Made by a program: the position numbers and the translations under genes. The notes below the pieces were generated by a model. It saw only the letters and a program-made list of their open reading frames with translations. It made no database searches and was not told where the DNA came from. This document shows positions 9,701-16,938 of a stretch of 45,067 nucleotides of DNA, piece after piece. Positions within the stretch are counted from its first letter, which is position 1. Every line of letters begins with the position of its first letter. The DNA is from Gemmatimonadota bacterium (GTDB lineage Bacteria; Gemmatimonadota; Gemmatimonadetes; Gemmatimonadales; GWC2-71-9). The stretch lies in NCBI GenBank assembly GCA_029863245.1, contig JAOTVV010000025.1, positions 1 through 45,067 on the forward strand, given 5' to 3'.

Positions 9701-10207
9701 GTCGACATCCTTTACGTGAGAGCGGACTACGAGCTTCTCATTGGGAACGAGGAAGACGCGTGCAAGCTCATTCTGGAGGCTCAGGCCTTACGTCAGAATA
9801 GACTATACCTCTTTGCCGACATCGGTAGGCTCCACAGACTCGATCGGTTCCTCGCATGGAGGACTGGCGGATACGCGGCGATGCAGCGGATCGAGGCCCT
9901 GGCGCCAGCAACCGACGTTTGTCAGCAGGTTGCAGATCGGGTGGAGGTAGATCTCTTCCAGGCTTTCGTTGCGGAAAAAGAGGGTCTGTCAACTCGGAGC
10001 GTGCCCAACGTCGCAGCACAAGCCACCGAACTGGGGCTCCACGGGGTGGTGGCTCGCCTTCAGGCCTTGCGGATGTGGCGTGTGCTCCAGAACACACTCC
10101 AAACAGAGGAAGACGAGGATTCGTGCCTTGCCAAGGCGGTCAGTCGCCTGACGAACGTAGCGAGCCTACTGAGATCTCATCGAGACGGCGCCGCGAGAGC
10201 TCAGTAG
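6749..10207 (+). CDS. BTAD-AAA ATPase-TPR transcriptional regulator (SARP/LAL-like)
   Basis: A 1152-residue regulator. Residues ~12-110 form a winged-helix domain like that of SARP activators (LALLAYLVLEG, DQLVDLLWP, SLSQGLTAMRERLG). Residues ~115-240 form a bacterial transcriptional activator domain (BTAD). Residues ~265-560 form an AAA/STAND-type NTPase with Walker A GPVGIGKSS near 294 and Walker B ILLAIDDLAYLD near 405. The remainder is alpha-helical TPR-like repeats. There is no C-terminal LuxR helix-turn-helix, so DNA binding must rest on the N-terminus. The start is GTG at 6749; an ATG at 6776 is an alternative. GC falls from ~72% (8341-8400) to ~57% (8761-8820) inside the gene, at about residue 650. 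The stop overlaps the convergent HD-GYP stop by seven bases. Target genes are unknown. Confidence 0.88.
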   Translation: MSHKEVTASMLRPHYFRLFGPPALIHRRRGELRFRTRKQLALLAYLVLEGRDRAVPRDQLVDLLWPTVSLERGRHSLSQGLTAMRERLGANVVTRGGRTVSLLGELASELEVLAANGEILQPIDLDRPLLGLEDAGGPGFGHWVDRARVRLQREARATLAGELLAARARGDVNRVYERAAQLYRVDPMSDTAVRALSERMLLEGDTASTVHLLRSHVGRLKEAGIESDAGLRRFLTLVERGLVRVQRIDRSAPKASQLRQPEIFLAREGEMSRLESLWGRALGGKLTTCLIAGPVGIGKSSLLKRFSTSMASRSAAVWEVACQEIGRNIPFAFVSELFHALGRDPVVGGTDPRWLAEASRVTPGLQSAYPGIPEPPPAPAEAIRLRLAEALLRMIEVVADGGPILLAIDDLAYLDPASRDILHLLFRRLAAMPALVVASARTVEEHRITAAEDGCDKGFRWDEVLDLSPLPTGPARAVVQGLASATTPRAVFPDDVIRVVVELAQGNPYLIEMLVSDWRRNPAASLVAAHADGDAASATWRPPDTMRKAFDRQYRGVSPDAERLLNLLAVAGRTMPAAEIGTLLDLSASAADGAALELLDRGIVRMEDGGLRFKNQLHQSFVYYAMSEGRKKYLHDRFGSHLASLDSREFQQLLEASYHMLKGDTTQRAVATVLRGAPLAMRKGAAREAEKALCQVLLAAGELGQPTIGILLAEALALQGKHAEVITQLGRLNGKALNREEIATFTLLRAESLHRGRLDDDRAIGEGVEKALRNANVLGCPSRELRALQLAAEFNSELGQTRPIKALQERAFSIEQRSRDSQARTLALFTIAYCELVRGDTLSARANFERCLTEQGREICDYDLRRALVGIAICRVCLGEFADALGLLTEITALAERCGDLDGAANAWSNKGVIYDDLGKFDSAAQCFERALHHGFLAGSYRRITEIAINAVGSAITLRQPEVADALIREAMNLVRLAQQWRLAVDILYVRADYELLIGNEEDACKLILEAQALRQNRLYLFADIGRLHRLDRFLAWRTGGYAAMQRIEALAPATDVCQQVADRVEVDLFQAFVAEKEGLSTRSVPNVAAQATELGLHGVVARLQALRMWRVLQNTLQTEEDEDSCLAKAVSRLTNVASLLRSHRDGAARAQ

Positions 10208-11529
10208 AGTGCCAAATACGCCTGTCGTTCCGGGAGGTATGAACTCTCCGGCCGGTCTTCCCGTCTTCCACCAATCATGCGCCTCAATGCAGTGCTTTTC
10301 TTGAATGCCTCAATGACGATTGGGTCGAACTGAGTTCCTTCATGCTCCTCGAACTCTGCCAGTACCTCGTCGTACGATAGAGCGGATCGGTAGGGCCGAT
10401 CCGTCATCATCGCATCAGCCGTGTCCGCCACCATAATTATCCGAGCGCCCAACGGGATCTCGCCCCCTGCAATGCCAGCAGGATACCCACCGCCATCGAA
10501 GTTCTCGTGGTGAGATCGCACGCACCTTTCTACGTAGCCCCGTAGGCCGGTGATCGTCCGAACAAGTTCTGCACTTCTGCTGGGATGCGTTCGAATCACA
10601 TCACGTTCTGCCATGCTCAAAGTTGATTCTTTTCTGAGTATCGGGGCAAACTCCTCGTGGATCTTGCCAACATCATGCAGAAGGGCTGCCGTCTCAATCT
10701 GTTCGATTTCTCTGGCCGACAACCCCAATTCTCGCGCAATTGCCTTTGCGTACACTGCGACACGGACCGAGTGCCCGGAGGTATACGGATCACGTGCCTC
10801 AATGGACTTGACCATCAGTTCAAGAAGATCGCGATTGGTCTGTTCGAGCTTTAGATTGGAACTCAGAGCGTGCCTGACGAAGAACAGCGGCACGGTAACG
10901 AGAAGCAGACCCAACAGATGGAGATCCAACCATACGAAAGCAAGCAGCGGGGCGAGTGAGCTAGAAACGACATCCTGGGCAAGGCCCTTACCCACAATCT
11001 CTCCCCAAGCGTCACCCAAATTGGTCCGCGAACTGAGACCAACAGCCGTCGCAACGGCGCCATTGCTGATAATGAAGTATACGACTGTCGCTGCCAGGAA
11101 AGCGGGGATGGTGGCCTCGAATTGGACCAACGATGGCTTGCCGCCAGCCGCAACGAACAGCGCGCCAGCTACACCGACAGCCAACGTCTCCTTCGCGGTA
11201 TTGTGAACAATCTTGATGAGTGGCTTACGACGGATCAGCGTCTCCGCAAAGAGTTCCGACGCACCGGCAAGCAGCATCGCCCATGCAGGCCCGACGAGCC
11301 AGATGGCCGCCAGGTACGGCACAAATGACACCGCGCTTGTGGGTCCGACACGAAGCTGCAGAGAGAAGAACTCGGCTACGATGCCCAGCCCAACAAGGGC
11401 GGCAAAGGTATCTCGGAACAGATGAAGGTCGCCCGGGATTGTGAAGTCGGCCAGGACAAACGCCGCCGCGGCGAGCACCGCGAGAGTGAAAATGTAGAAC
11501 AGAAGCGCACTGCGAACCGTCAGTCGCAT
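10201..11529 (-). CDS. Membrane-anchored HD-GYP c-di-GMP phosphodiesterase
   Basis: With the ATG at 11529 the product has 442 residues: an N-terminal membrane domain of several helices (about residues 1-235), then an HD-GYP domain. Motifs are complete: GHSVRVAVYA, the HDVGK metal motif, RTHPSRSAELV, HHENFDGGGYP (the GYP loop), and ADTADAMMTDRPYR. These fit a di- or tri-iron phosphodiesterase that hydrolyses c-di-GMP. The frame stays open to a GTG at 11655; that start would add 42 Arg-rich residues and its Shine-Dalgarno abuts the GTG, so the shorter form is preferred. GC is unusually low (~48% in 10561-10620). The GGDEF protein encoded upstream on the same strand is a natural opposing enzyme. 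Confidence 0.88.
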   Translation of the reverse strand: MRLTVRSALLFYIFTLAVLAAAAFVLADFTIPGDLHLFRDTFAALVGLGIVAEFFSLQLRVGPTSAVSFVPYLAAIWLVGPAWAMLLAGASELFAETLIRRKPLIKIVHNTAKETLAVGVAGALFVAAGGKPSLVQFEATIPAFLAATVVYFIISNGAVATAVGLSSRTNLGDAWGEIVGKGLAQDVVSSSLAPLLAFVWLDLHLLGLLLVTVPLFFVRHALSSNLKLEQTNRDLLELMVKSIEARDPYTSGHSVRVAVYAKAIARELGLSAREIEQIETAALLHDVGKIHEEFAPILRKESTLSMAERDVIRTHPSRSAELVRTITGLRGYVERCVRSHHENFDGGGYPAGIAGGEIPLGARIIMVADTADAMMTDRPYRSALSYDEVLAEFEEHEGTQFDPIVIEAFKKSTALRRMIGGRREDRPESSYLPERQAYLALY

Positions 11530-11898
11530 CGGATGGTGGGGGAGCCCCCGAAAAACAGAAGGACTGGCTACCAGCTCGTATTTCCGCCTGCGAGGAAAAA
11601 CCTCGCAAGAGCGCTGAAGAATGCGGCTAGCCAGCCTAGTGCCATAGAGCCTCACCCCCTTTCGGCAGCCGACTAACTGACTGCGTGGGTCCGTGGCATA
11701 CCCCGCTACGGTACGCCCGAGGCTCCGCTCATTCCCGCTGACCGATCCGCTCCGCTAGCTCAGCGCTGGTACCATCCCTTCCCAGGGGCCCCCTGCCTTC
11801 TCCTTTCGCTCAGTGCGACGGCACGCTCCCAATACGATCGCATGCCGCCCGCGTCTTGTCCAGCCGATCGTGCCGGCAAGGGACCGCCGGCACGCGAT
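11530..11898 (-). other. Leader/intergenic region upstream of the HD-GYP gene
   Basis: No gene is supported here. On the minus strand it contains a perfect 7-bp hairpin (stem arms 11589-11595 and 11601-11607, five-base loop), a GC-rich hairpin (11783-11795), and several AGCGG(A/G) repeats at about 11705-11760. The 3' part, read on the minus strand near 11685-11730, weakly resembles the second half of a class I c-di-GMP riboswitch (GTAGCGGGGT preceded by GCCTCGG), but the strongly conserved GCAAAGCC segment is not intact. If the HD-GYP gene starts at GTG 11655, the part below that is coding. Confidence 0.3.
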
Positions 11899-12636
11899 TT
11901 ACGAACCGGTCCGAAACTGCGCCCAGCGATTGGTGGCATCCAGCACCGCCAGCACCACCGCCCGCTCCGGGCTCTCCCGTACGGGCGCCGTCCCCATCAC
12001 GAGGTGGGGATCCCGCCCCTCGATCGCCTGCACACCGGCGACGGCCAGACGCGACTCGAAGGCGTCGACTACCTTCACGCCCTCCAGCTCGAACGTGGCC
12101 CCCGACACCAATTGCCCCAACACGTCCAAGGCCGCCCGCGCCGCCCCCTGCATCCGGCCCCGCACCGTGTCCGCAACGTCCGCCTCGGCCTGTGACTCCA
12201 CGCCGGCAACCAAGAACGTGACCCGGACCCGCACACGATGCTCCCCAGACGTGGTGATCTCGAGGTTCCGGAAGACCACGTCGCGGCGCAGCGCCTCCGC
12301 CCGGACTGCGGTGCGCTCGAGGGTCTCGATCGGCCGCACCTCGGCCGTCTGCGCCACGCTGATCTTGCGATGATCGATCTTCAGGCCCAACTGTGCTAGG
12401 AGCGCACTCTCGACATTCCGCACCATCTGCTTCGGCGACGAGCCGGCACCGGTTAGCACGTGCACCGCCGTGACCTCGCCAATCGGGGACACCTCGATCC
12501 GCGCCGACAACACCCCCTGAAGACTCGTCAAGAGGTTCTCCGCCCGCCGCACCCCCCACGGATCCGGCGTCGCGCGCTCAGACTGGTCGTCGATCGGTCG
12601 CTCCTCCGCCGTCACTCCCGAATCACTCGGACTCAC
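11899..12636 (-). CDS. Conserved-looking protein of unknown function beside the GGDEF fusion
   Basis: I do not recognise this 245-residue protein. It starts at GTG 12636, 42 bases after the GGDEF gene stop, with a GGAG-type ribosome site, so the two are probably one transcript. After a hydrophilic N-terminus, residues ~35-100 form an alternating beta/alpha region (ARIEVSPIGEVTAVHVL, then SPKQMVRNVESALLAQLGLKI and DHRKISVAQ). A second beta-rich half (HRVRVRVTFLVAGVES, FELEGVKVVDA) ends with AVVLAVLDATNRWA. There are no membrane helices, no signal peptide and no cysteine cluster. The high glycine-poor strand/helix alternation suggests two small ligand-binding or scaffold domains. Function is not assigned. 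Confidence 0.75.
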   Translation of the reverse strand: MSPSDSGVTAEERPIDDQSERATPDPWGVRRAENLLTSLQGVLSARIEVSPIGEVTAVHVLTGAGSSPKQMVRNVESALLAQLGLKIDHRKISVAQTAEVRPIETLERTAVRAEALRRDVVFRNLEITTSGEHRVRVRVTFLVAGVESQAEADVADTVRGRMQGAARAALDVLGQLVSGATFELEGVKVVDAFESRLAVAGVQAIEGRDPHLVMGTAPVRESPERAVVLAVLDATNRWAQFRTGS

Positions 12637-12678
12637 TGGGTCTCCGCTCTCTGGTCCCGTGCCCCACGCCGCGAGCGC

Positions 12679-14406
12679 TCACCGCTGCAGCGAAAGAATC
12701 TGTGTCGGGTCTTCCCCGTCCGCGTCCGCGAAAATCACCCGATTGCCGCCCTCGGCCTTGGCCCGGTACAGGGCCCGATCCGCCGTCTCCAGCGGGTCGT
12801 CCGGCCAGCGCGTCACTGGATCGTAACTTACCGCCCCGATCGATGCTGTGACGGCGCGCTCATCCAGGCCCACGGAGCGGCTGACCCGCTCCACCGAGGC
12901 CCGCACCAGCTCGCCCACGTGCAGGACGCCCTCCCGGCCCGTCCCCCCAAGGACCACCACAAACTCGTCACCCCCATAGCGTGCCGCAACGTCGGTGGCC
13001 CGGACCACCCGCCGCAATTCCCGGCCGACCGCCGCCAGCAGCCGATTGCCCGCTGAGTGCCCCGCCCGATCGTTCAGATCCTTGAACCCGTCGAGATCCA
13101 AGAACAGCACCCCGCAGGGCTCCTGCGACCGATGGCTTCGCGCGATTTCCTGCGCGAGCCGATCCCGGAGCACGCGGTAGGTGGATAGCCCCGTCAGCTC
13201 ATCCACCGCCGCCTCGCGTCGTGCATCCGTGGCCCGGCGCTCCTGATACGGCGGGCACTGGCGATACGTGGCCCGACCCCGCAGGAACGCCCGGGCGAAG
13301 CGTTCACACGTCGGATACCCGCACGCGCCACAGTCCCAATGCGCCCCCGTGGGCGCAAGCCCAATCTGCTCGATCACCGAGGCGATCTCGCCCGCCGCTA
13401 ACTCCCGGCCGTTCCGCACCCCCTCGAAGCGCGTGCCGACGAGGACCGACACCGTCGGATCGACAACGGGAACCGGGCTCCGGGGCGGCTCGTGCGCCTG
13501 GGCAATGCGCCGGCGGCGATACAGCTCCTCTCTCGGCCCGAGCAACGGGTGGTCGAGACACCCCTCGCACGGCAAGAGATCGACAAAGCCAAGGTCGACA
13601 TTGTCGACCAGCACCGCCCGGGCGATCACCTCCAACGCCCCGATCCCGCGAACCTTGCGAAATCGCAGACTCGTTTGCGGCTCGAGATCCAACACCGGGA
13701 GCGGCAACCCGCCCGGCGTGCTCAGATACCGCTGGCGGACGCCCGGAATGCGGCTGAAGTATGGTGCCTGGCTCCCGATCGACACCCCGCGTCGCCGGAG
13801 CAGCTCCTCGAGCTCGCGAAAGGTCAACACCGCGTCCACGCTCCCACTTCCCTCGGCAACACACACGCCCACGTAGACAATCGGCAGCGCGCGTCCGTGG
13901 ATCGCGCGCAGGTACTCGGTCTCGGCCTCGATCGGCGTCTTGACCGGTGCGAGATACGGCACTAGCCCGGGATAGTCGTGACGGATCTTCTCTACCACCA
14001 CTGTGCAGGTCGACCGAATCATCGTGCGCGACCGGGGGACCGAAAGCAGCCGCCGATATTCCTCCGCGACCAACTCGTCCCCGATGACACCCCGATGCAC
14101 CATCGGGAAGCCCGCCTCATGACACGCATTGACGACCTGTTCCGGTGCATGCGGATGGAAGTGCACGTCCGCTTCCACGCTCAGCACCATCGCCGCTTCC
14201 CCGCGCTCGGCAAGCGCGAGGGCCTCGAGCAGGTCGCCCACCGCATCGATCGCATCGTGAGGGCACGCCGGCACGCACGCGCCCGCCCGAATGCACGACT
14301 CATCAACGATGCGGACGACCTCACCCTCGACGGCAATGGCCTGTGAGGGGCACACCCGCACGCAGGCGAGGCAGCCGACGCAGCTCTCGTTTACTCGAAA
14401 CCGCAC
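12679..14406 (-). CDS. Ferredoxin/[FeFe]-hydrogenase-like protein fused to GGDEF diguanylate cyclase
   Basis: A 575-residue cytoplasmic fusion. Residues 9-50 form a two-cluster ferredoxin: C9, C12, C15 and C19 are complete, but the second set has C38, C44 and C48 with Ala at the expected C41. Residues ~65-300 resemble the catalytic domain of [FeFe] hydrogenases but with altered H-cluster loops: a single C134 at the TSCCP position, C182 at the MPC position, and C280/C283 where CxxGC would be. Residues 356-390 form a 4Fe-4S domain (HWDCGACGYPTC, then CPPY). Residues ~400-560 form a GGDEF domain with an intact catalytic motif (GGDEF 478-482) and an RxxD inhibitory site (469-472). H2 catalysis looks lost, and a sensory role driving c-di-GMP synthesis is inferred. 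The start is GTG. Confidence 0.88.
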   Translation of the reverse strand: MRFRVNESCVGCLACVRVCPSQAIAVEGEVVRIVDESCIRAGACVPACPHDAIDAVGDLLEALALAERGEAAMVLSVEADVHFHPHAPEQVVNACHEAGFPMVHRGVIGDELVAEEYRRLLSVPRSRTMIRSTCTVVVEKIRHDYPGLVPYLAPVKTPIEAETEYLRAIHGRALPIVYVGVCVAEGSGSVDAVLTFRELEELLRRRGVSIGSQAPYFSRIPGVRQRYLSTPGGLPLPVLDLEPQTSLRFRKVRGIGALEVIARAVLVDNVDLGFVDLLPCEGCLDHPLLGPREELYRRRRIAQAHEPPRSPVPVVDPTVSVLVGTRFEGVRNGRELAAGEIASVIEQIGLAPTGAHWDCGACGYPTCERFARAFLRGRATYRQCPPYQERRATDARREAAVDELTGLSTYRVLRDRLAQEIARSHRSQEPCGVLFLDLDGFKDLNDRAGHSAGNRLLAAVGRELRRVVRATDVAARYGGDEFVVVLGGTGREGVLHVGELVRASVERVSRSVGLDERAVTASIGAVSYDPVTRWPDDPLETADRALYRAKAEGGNRVIFADADGEDPTQILSLQR

Positions 14407-14430
14407 AGCGGCGCTACCCCGCGAGCCCAG

Positions 14431-14455
14431 CTCCGAAAACGCCCGGGGTTCGGAG
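14431..14455 (-). promoter_or_regulatory. 5' hairpin ahead of the GGDEF fusion gene
   Basis: CTCCGAA and TTCGGAG form a perfect 7-bp stem around an 11-base loop, ending 25 bases before the GTG start at 14406. It would sit at the very 5' end of the transcript if the promoter at 14460-14488 is used. It may stabilise the mRNA or regulate it; the role is not known. Confidence 0.35.
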
Positions 14456-14459
14456 GGAT

Positions 14460-14488
14460 ACTATTGTCCCCAAATGCCGTTCTGTCAA
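14460..14488 (-). promoter_or_regulatory. Candidate sigma-70 promoter of the GGDEF fusion gene
   Basis: A perfect TTGACA (complement of 14483-14488) is followed 17-19 bases downstream by an A/T-rich AATAGTAT stretch that could serve as a -10 element. It lies about 55-80 bases upstream of the GTG start, on the right strand and with plausible spacing. The -10 match is imperfect. Confidence 0.4.
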
Positions 14489-14875
14489 TATGTTGGACCA
14501 TGTCGACTCCTCCAATATCTCAGGTCGGCAGAGCCGCGATTGCGCGTTCAGATCTGAGGACTCCGCTGACCTGTGGCACCACCCACACTGAGATCTCCAG
14601 CGCCACTAAAGCCCGACCGTTTCAGTCCCAAAAACACCATTCCGGCTACACCTTGGGCCAACCACCTTGGCAGCGTCGGACGTGACGTTGCGAGCCCGCA
14701 ACAAACGGGGGGATGGCGGCACGAGCATGCGTGCGATGCCCGCCACCGGCCCTCGCCCAGCCCTGTGGAAGCGAGCCAACGCCCCACCAGATGACTACTT
14801 ACGGACGGCAAGAACCGTGCTCCAAAGCGCCTCTGGACGTGTCAAAGCACGGCAGCACAGCTACCCCCATGGGTA
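14489..14875. other. Intergenic stretch without supported gene
   Basis: Between the sigma-54-type regulator stop (14876) and the GGDEF gene promoter I find only short frames in both strands, with no ribosome sites and no recognisable product. A small ACCCATGGGGGT near-palindrome sits directly after the regulator stop (about 14867-14878). I see no clear terminator with a T-run. Confidence 0.4.
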
Positions 14876-16432
14876 TCAGGGCAGACCGTACTCCTTGATC
14901 TTGCGATAGAGCGTGCGCTCACCGATGCCGAGTCGCTCCGCGGCACGCCGACGATTGCCATCGGTTTCAGCTAGGGCAGCCTCGATCGCCGCTCGCTCGA
15001 CATCTGCCATGGTCATTCCGGCTCGGTACACGACCTTGGTGACGGCCGACCGGGCCACGGCCTCGGCCAGATCGCTGTCACCGGCCCCGGTGTCGACCTC
15101 CCACGCCTCACCCTCGGGAATCGTAGACGTCTCCGGACCGGCCCACGCACGCACAACCTCGACCCGCCCCGGAGTCTCGTCCAGGCGACGACGCAGCTCC
15201 TCGACCTGCACCTTGAGATCCACGAGGCTGTGAAGGATGAACTCGACCTCCTGGCCACCCAGTTGGCGCAGCTGTTCCGGTATCCGCATGGGAAGGAGCC
15301 GAGCTCCTCCATCCCGGATGTCGGCCGGAATATCTGACGAACGGATCTCGCGGCCCGGGGCGAGCACCACCATCGACTCGATCAGGTTCCTGAGCTGCCG
15401 TACGTTGCCCGGCCAGTACGCGCTCACGAGCAGCTGCATCGCCTCGGCACTGATGCCCCGGAACGAACGGCCATGCTCCCGGCTCAGGTCGCGAACAAAG
15501 CGCTTCACCAAGATCGGAACGTCGCTCCGTCGCTCACGGAGTGGTGGCAGGTAGATGTACAGAACGTTCAGCCGATAGAAGAGGTCGTCCCGGAAGCCAC
15601 CGACGGCCGTCGCCTCCTTGAGCGACTGATTGGCGGCGGCAATGACACGCACGTCCACCCGGATGGGCTGCGTCCCTCCCACACGAAAGAACGTCCGGTT
15701 CTCGAGCACGCGGAGGAGCTTCACCTGCAGCGTCGGGGCCATCTCCCCTATCTCGTCGAGGAACAGCGTCCCCCCGTGGGCCAATTCGAAGCGACCGAGG
15801 CGGCGCTCGGCGGCACCGGTGAACGACCCCTTCTCGTGTCCAAAGAGCTCGGACTCCAAGAGGGTCTCGGGGAGTGCCGCACAGTTGACCGGGATGAACG
15901 GTCCCTCCCGTCGCGGCGAAAGATGATGGATGGCGTGGGCCACCAGCTCCTTGCCTGTCCCCGACTCACCCTCGATCAGCACGGTGCTCGAGACGGGGGC
16001 CATCTGCTCGATCTTGACCAGCACCTCCTGGATCGGCGGACTCTCCCCAAGGATGCCCGTGTGCTCCTGCAGACGGCGCCGCGCGATGAGGCGCCCGGCC
16101 ACCGCCACGACATCGCTGGGATCGGCCGGCTTGACCATCCACGCCGTGAGCCCGAGCTGTCGCGCGCGGTGCGCGGGGTCGGCATGAGTCGGCTCGAGTA
16201 AACCCAGTGTCGAGACCGCGACGTCGCGTGCCAGAGCCACCAGGGCCTTCGATCGGTTTTCTGCCAGGGACCCGGTGAGGATCACCACGTCAGCGTTGGC
16301 ACCGTGGAATACCTCGGCCGCATCGTCCTGCGACGACACGAACACCGACCCGTAGCCGGCTGCCTCGAACGCCGCATTCACCGGCACGGCCGTCTCGAGA
16401 TCGTCCATCGTCAGGAGAACGCGATCGCTCAT
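14876..16432 (-). CDS. Sigma-54-type activator with degenerate receiver domain
   Basis: The 518-residue protein has a receiver-like N-terminus (~1-115), a AAA+ central domain (~130-365), a long linker with predicted helices, and a C-terminal Fis helix-turn-helix ([23 protein letters not shown]). The AAA+ domain is complete: Walker A GESGTGKE, the sigma-54 contact loop GSFTGA, Walker [11 protein letters not shown], and the arginine finger region [12 protein letters not shown]. In the receiver, acidic residues D10/D11 and the MVKP lysine remain, but the usual phospho-accepting Asp is Thr53 ([10 protein letters not shown]). It is thus probably not controlled by phosphorylation. Its ATG overlaps the moaB stop by four bases. 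Target promoters are unknown. Confidence 0.88.
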   Translation of the reverse strand: MSDRVLLTMDDLETAVPVNAAFEAAGYGSVFVSSQDDAAEVFHGANADVVILTGSLAENRSKALVALARDVAVSTLGLLEPTHADPAHRARQLGLTAWMVKPADPSDVVAVAGRLIARRRLQEHTGILGESPPIQEVLVKIEQMAPVSSTVLIEGESGTGKELVAHAIHHLSPRREGPFIPVNCAALPETLLESELFGHEKGSFTGAAERRLGRFELAHGGTLFLDEIGEMAPTLQVKLLRVLENRTFFRVGGTQPIRVDVRVIAAANQSLKEATAVGGFRDDLFYRLNVLYIYLPPLRERRSDVPILVKRFVRDLSREHGRSFRGISAEAMQLLVSAYWPGNVRQLRNLIESMVVLAPGREIRSSDIPADIRDGGARLLPMRIPEQLRQLGGQEVEFILHSLVDLKVQVEELRRRLDETPGRVEVVRAWAGPETSTIPEGEAWEVDTGAGDSDLAEAVARSAVTKVVYRAGMTMADVERAAIEAALAETDGNRRRAAERLGIGERTLYRKIKEYGLP

Positions 16433-16938
16433 CCGTGATCCGTCGGTTGGTTGCGGAGTAACTGTACGGCGTGCTCCACGATGGGGTCGAGCACCGCCAA
16501 GCCGTCACGGACCCCGCTCGGCGACCCCGGAAGATTGACGATCATGGTCGCGGCCCGCGTTCCGGCCATCCCGCGCCCGAGCGCACTGCGCGCCGTGGCC
16601 TGGCGCCCGGCCGCCCGAATGGCCTCGGCGATCCCCGGCACCTCACGCTCCACGACAGTTCGCGTCGCCTCCGGTGTCACGTCTCTCACCCCGAGACCCG
16701 TCCCGCCCGTCGTGAGAATCAGGTCCGCCATCCCGTCATCGGACCAGCGGGCGAGGCACCCCGCAATGAGATCGGACTCGTCCGGAAGCGTCGCGCGCAC
16801 CGCCACCTCGTGCCCACGCTCCTCGGCCCACGCGGCGATGGCATCGCCCGAGGTGTCCGCCCGCTCCCCACGAACAGCCCCATCGGAGACGGTGAGCACA
16901 CCGATGCGAATGCGGGTGTCGCTGGCCGACGGGGCCAC
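16429..16938 (-). CDS. moaB: MoaB/MogA family molybdenum cofactor protein
   Basis: The 169-residue protein carries the family signature TTGGTGLGVRDVTPEAT, an N-terminal RIGVLTVSDGAVRG strand with loop, and a C-terminal NLPGSPSGVRDGL segment. Members adenylylate molybdopterin before metal insertion (MogA) or are close relatives (MoaB). Length is typical. The start is GTG at 16938, overlapping the gcvT stop by one base (TAGTG), and the stop overlaps the regulator start by four bases. No other molybdenum cofactor gene is in the window, so its coupling to gcvT and a regulator is unexplained. Confidence 0.9.
   Translation of the reverse strand: MAPSASDTRIRIGVLTVSDGAVRGERADTSGDAIAAWAEERGHEVAVRATLPDESDLIAGCLARWSDDGMADLILTTGGTGLGVRDVTPEATRTVVEREVPGIAEAIRAAGRQATARSALGRGMAGTRAATMIVNLPGSPSGVRDGLAVLDPIVEHAVQLLRNQPTDHG

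Noticed and set aside
11750..11800. tRNA-like CTAGCTCAGCGCTGGTA segment on the plus strand
   Set aside because: Only the D-arm resembles a tRNA. There is no T-loop GGTTCGAATCC, no acceptor pairing and no anticodon arm in frame with it.
14489..14875. Small ORFs in the 14.5-14.9 kb gap
   Set aside because: They lack ribosome sites and family resemblance, and several overlap one another on both strands as expected by chance at high GC.
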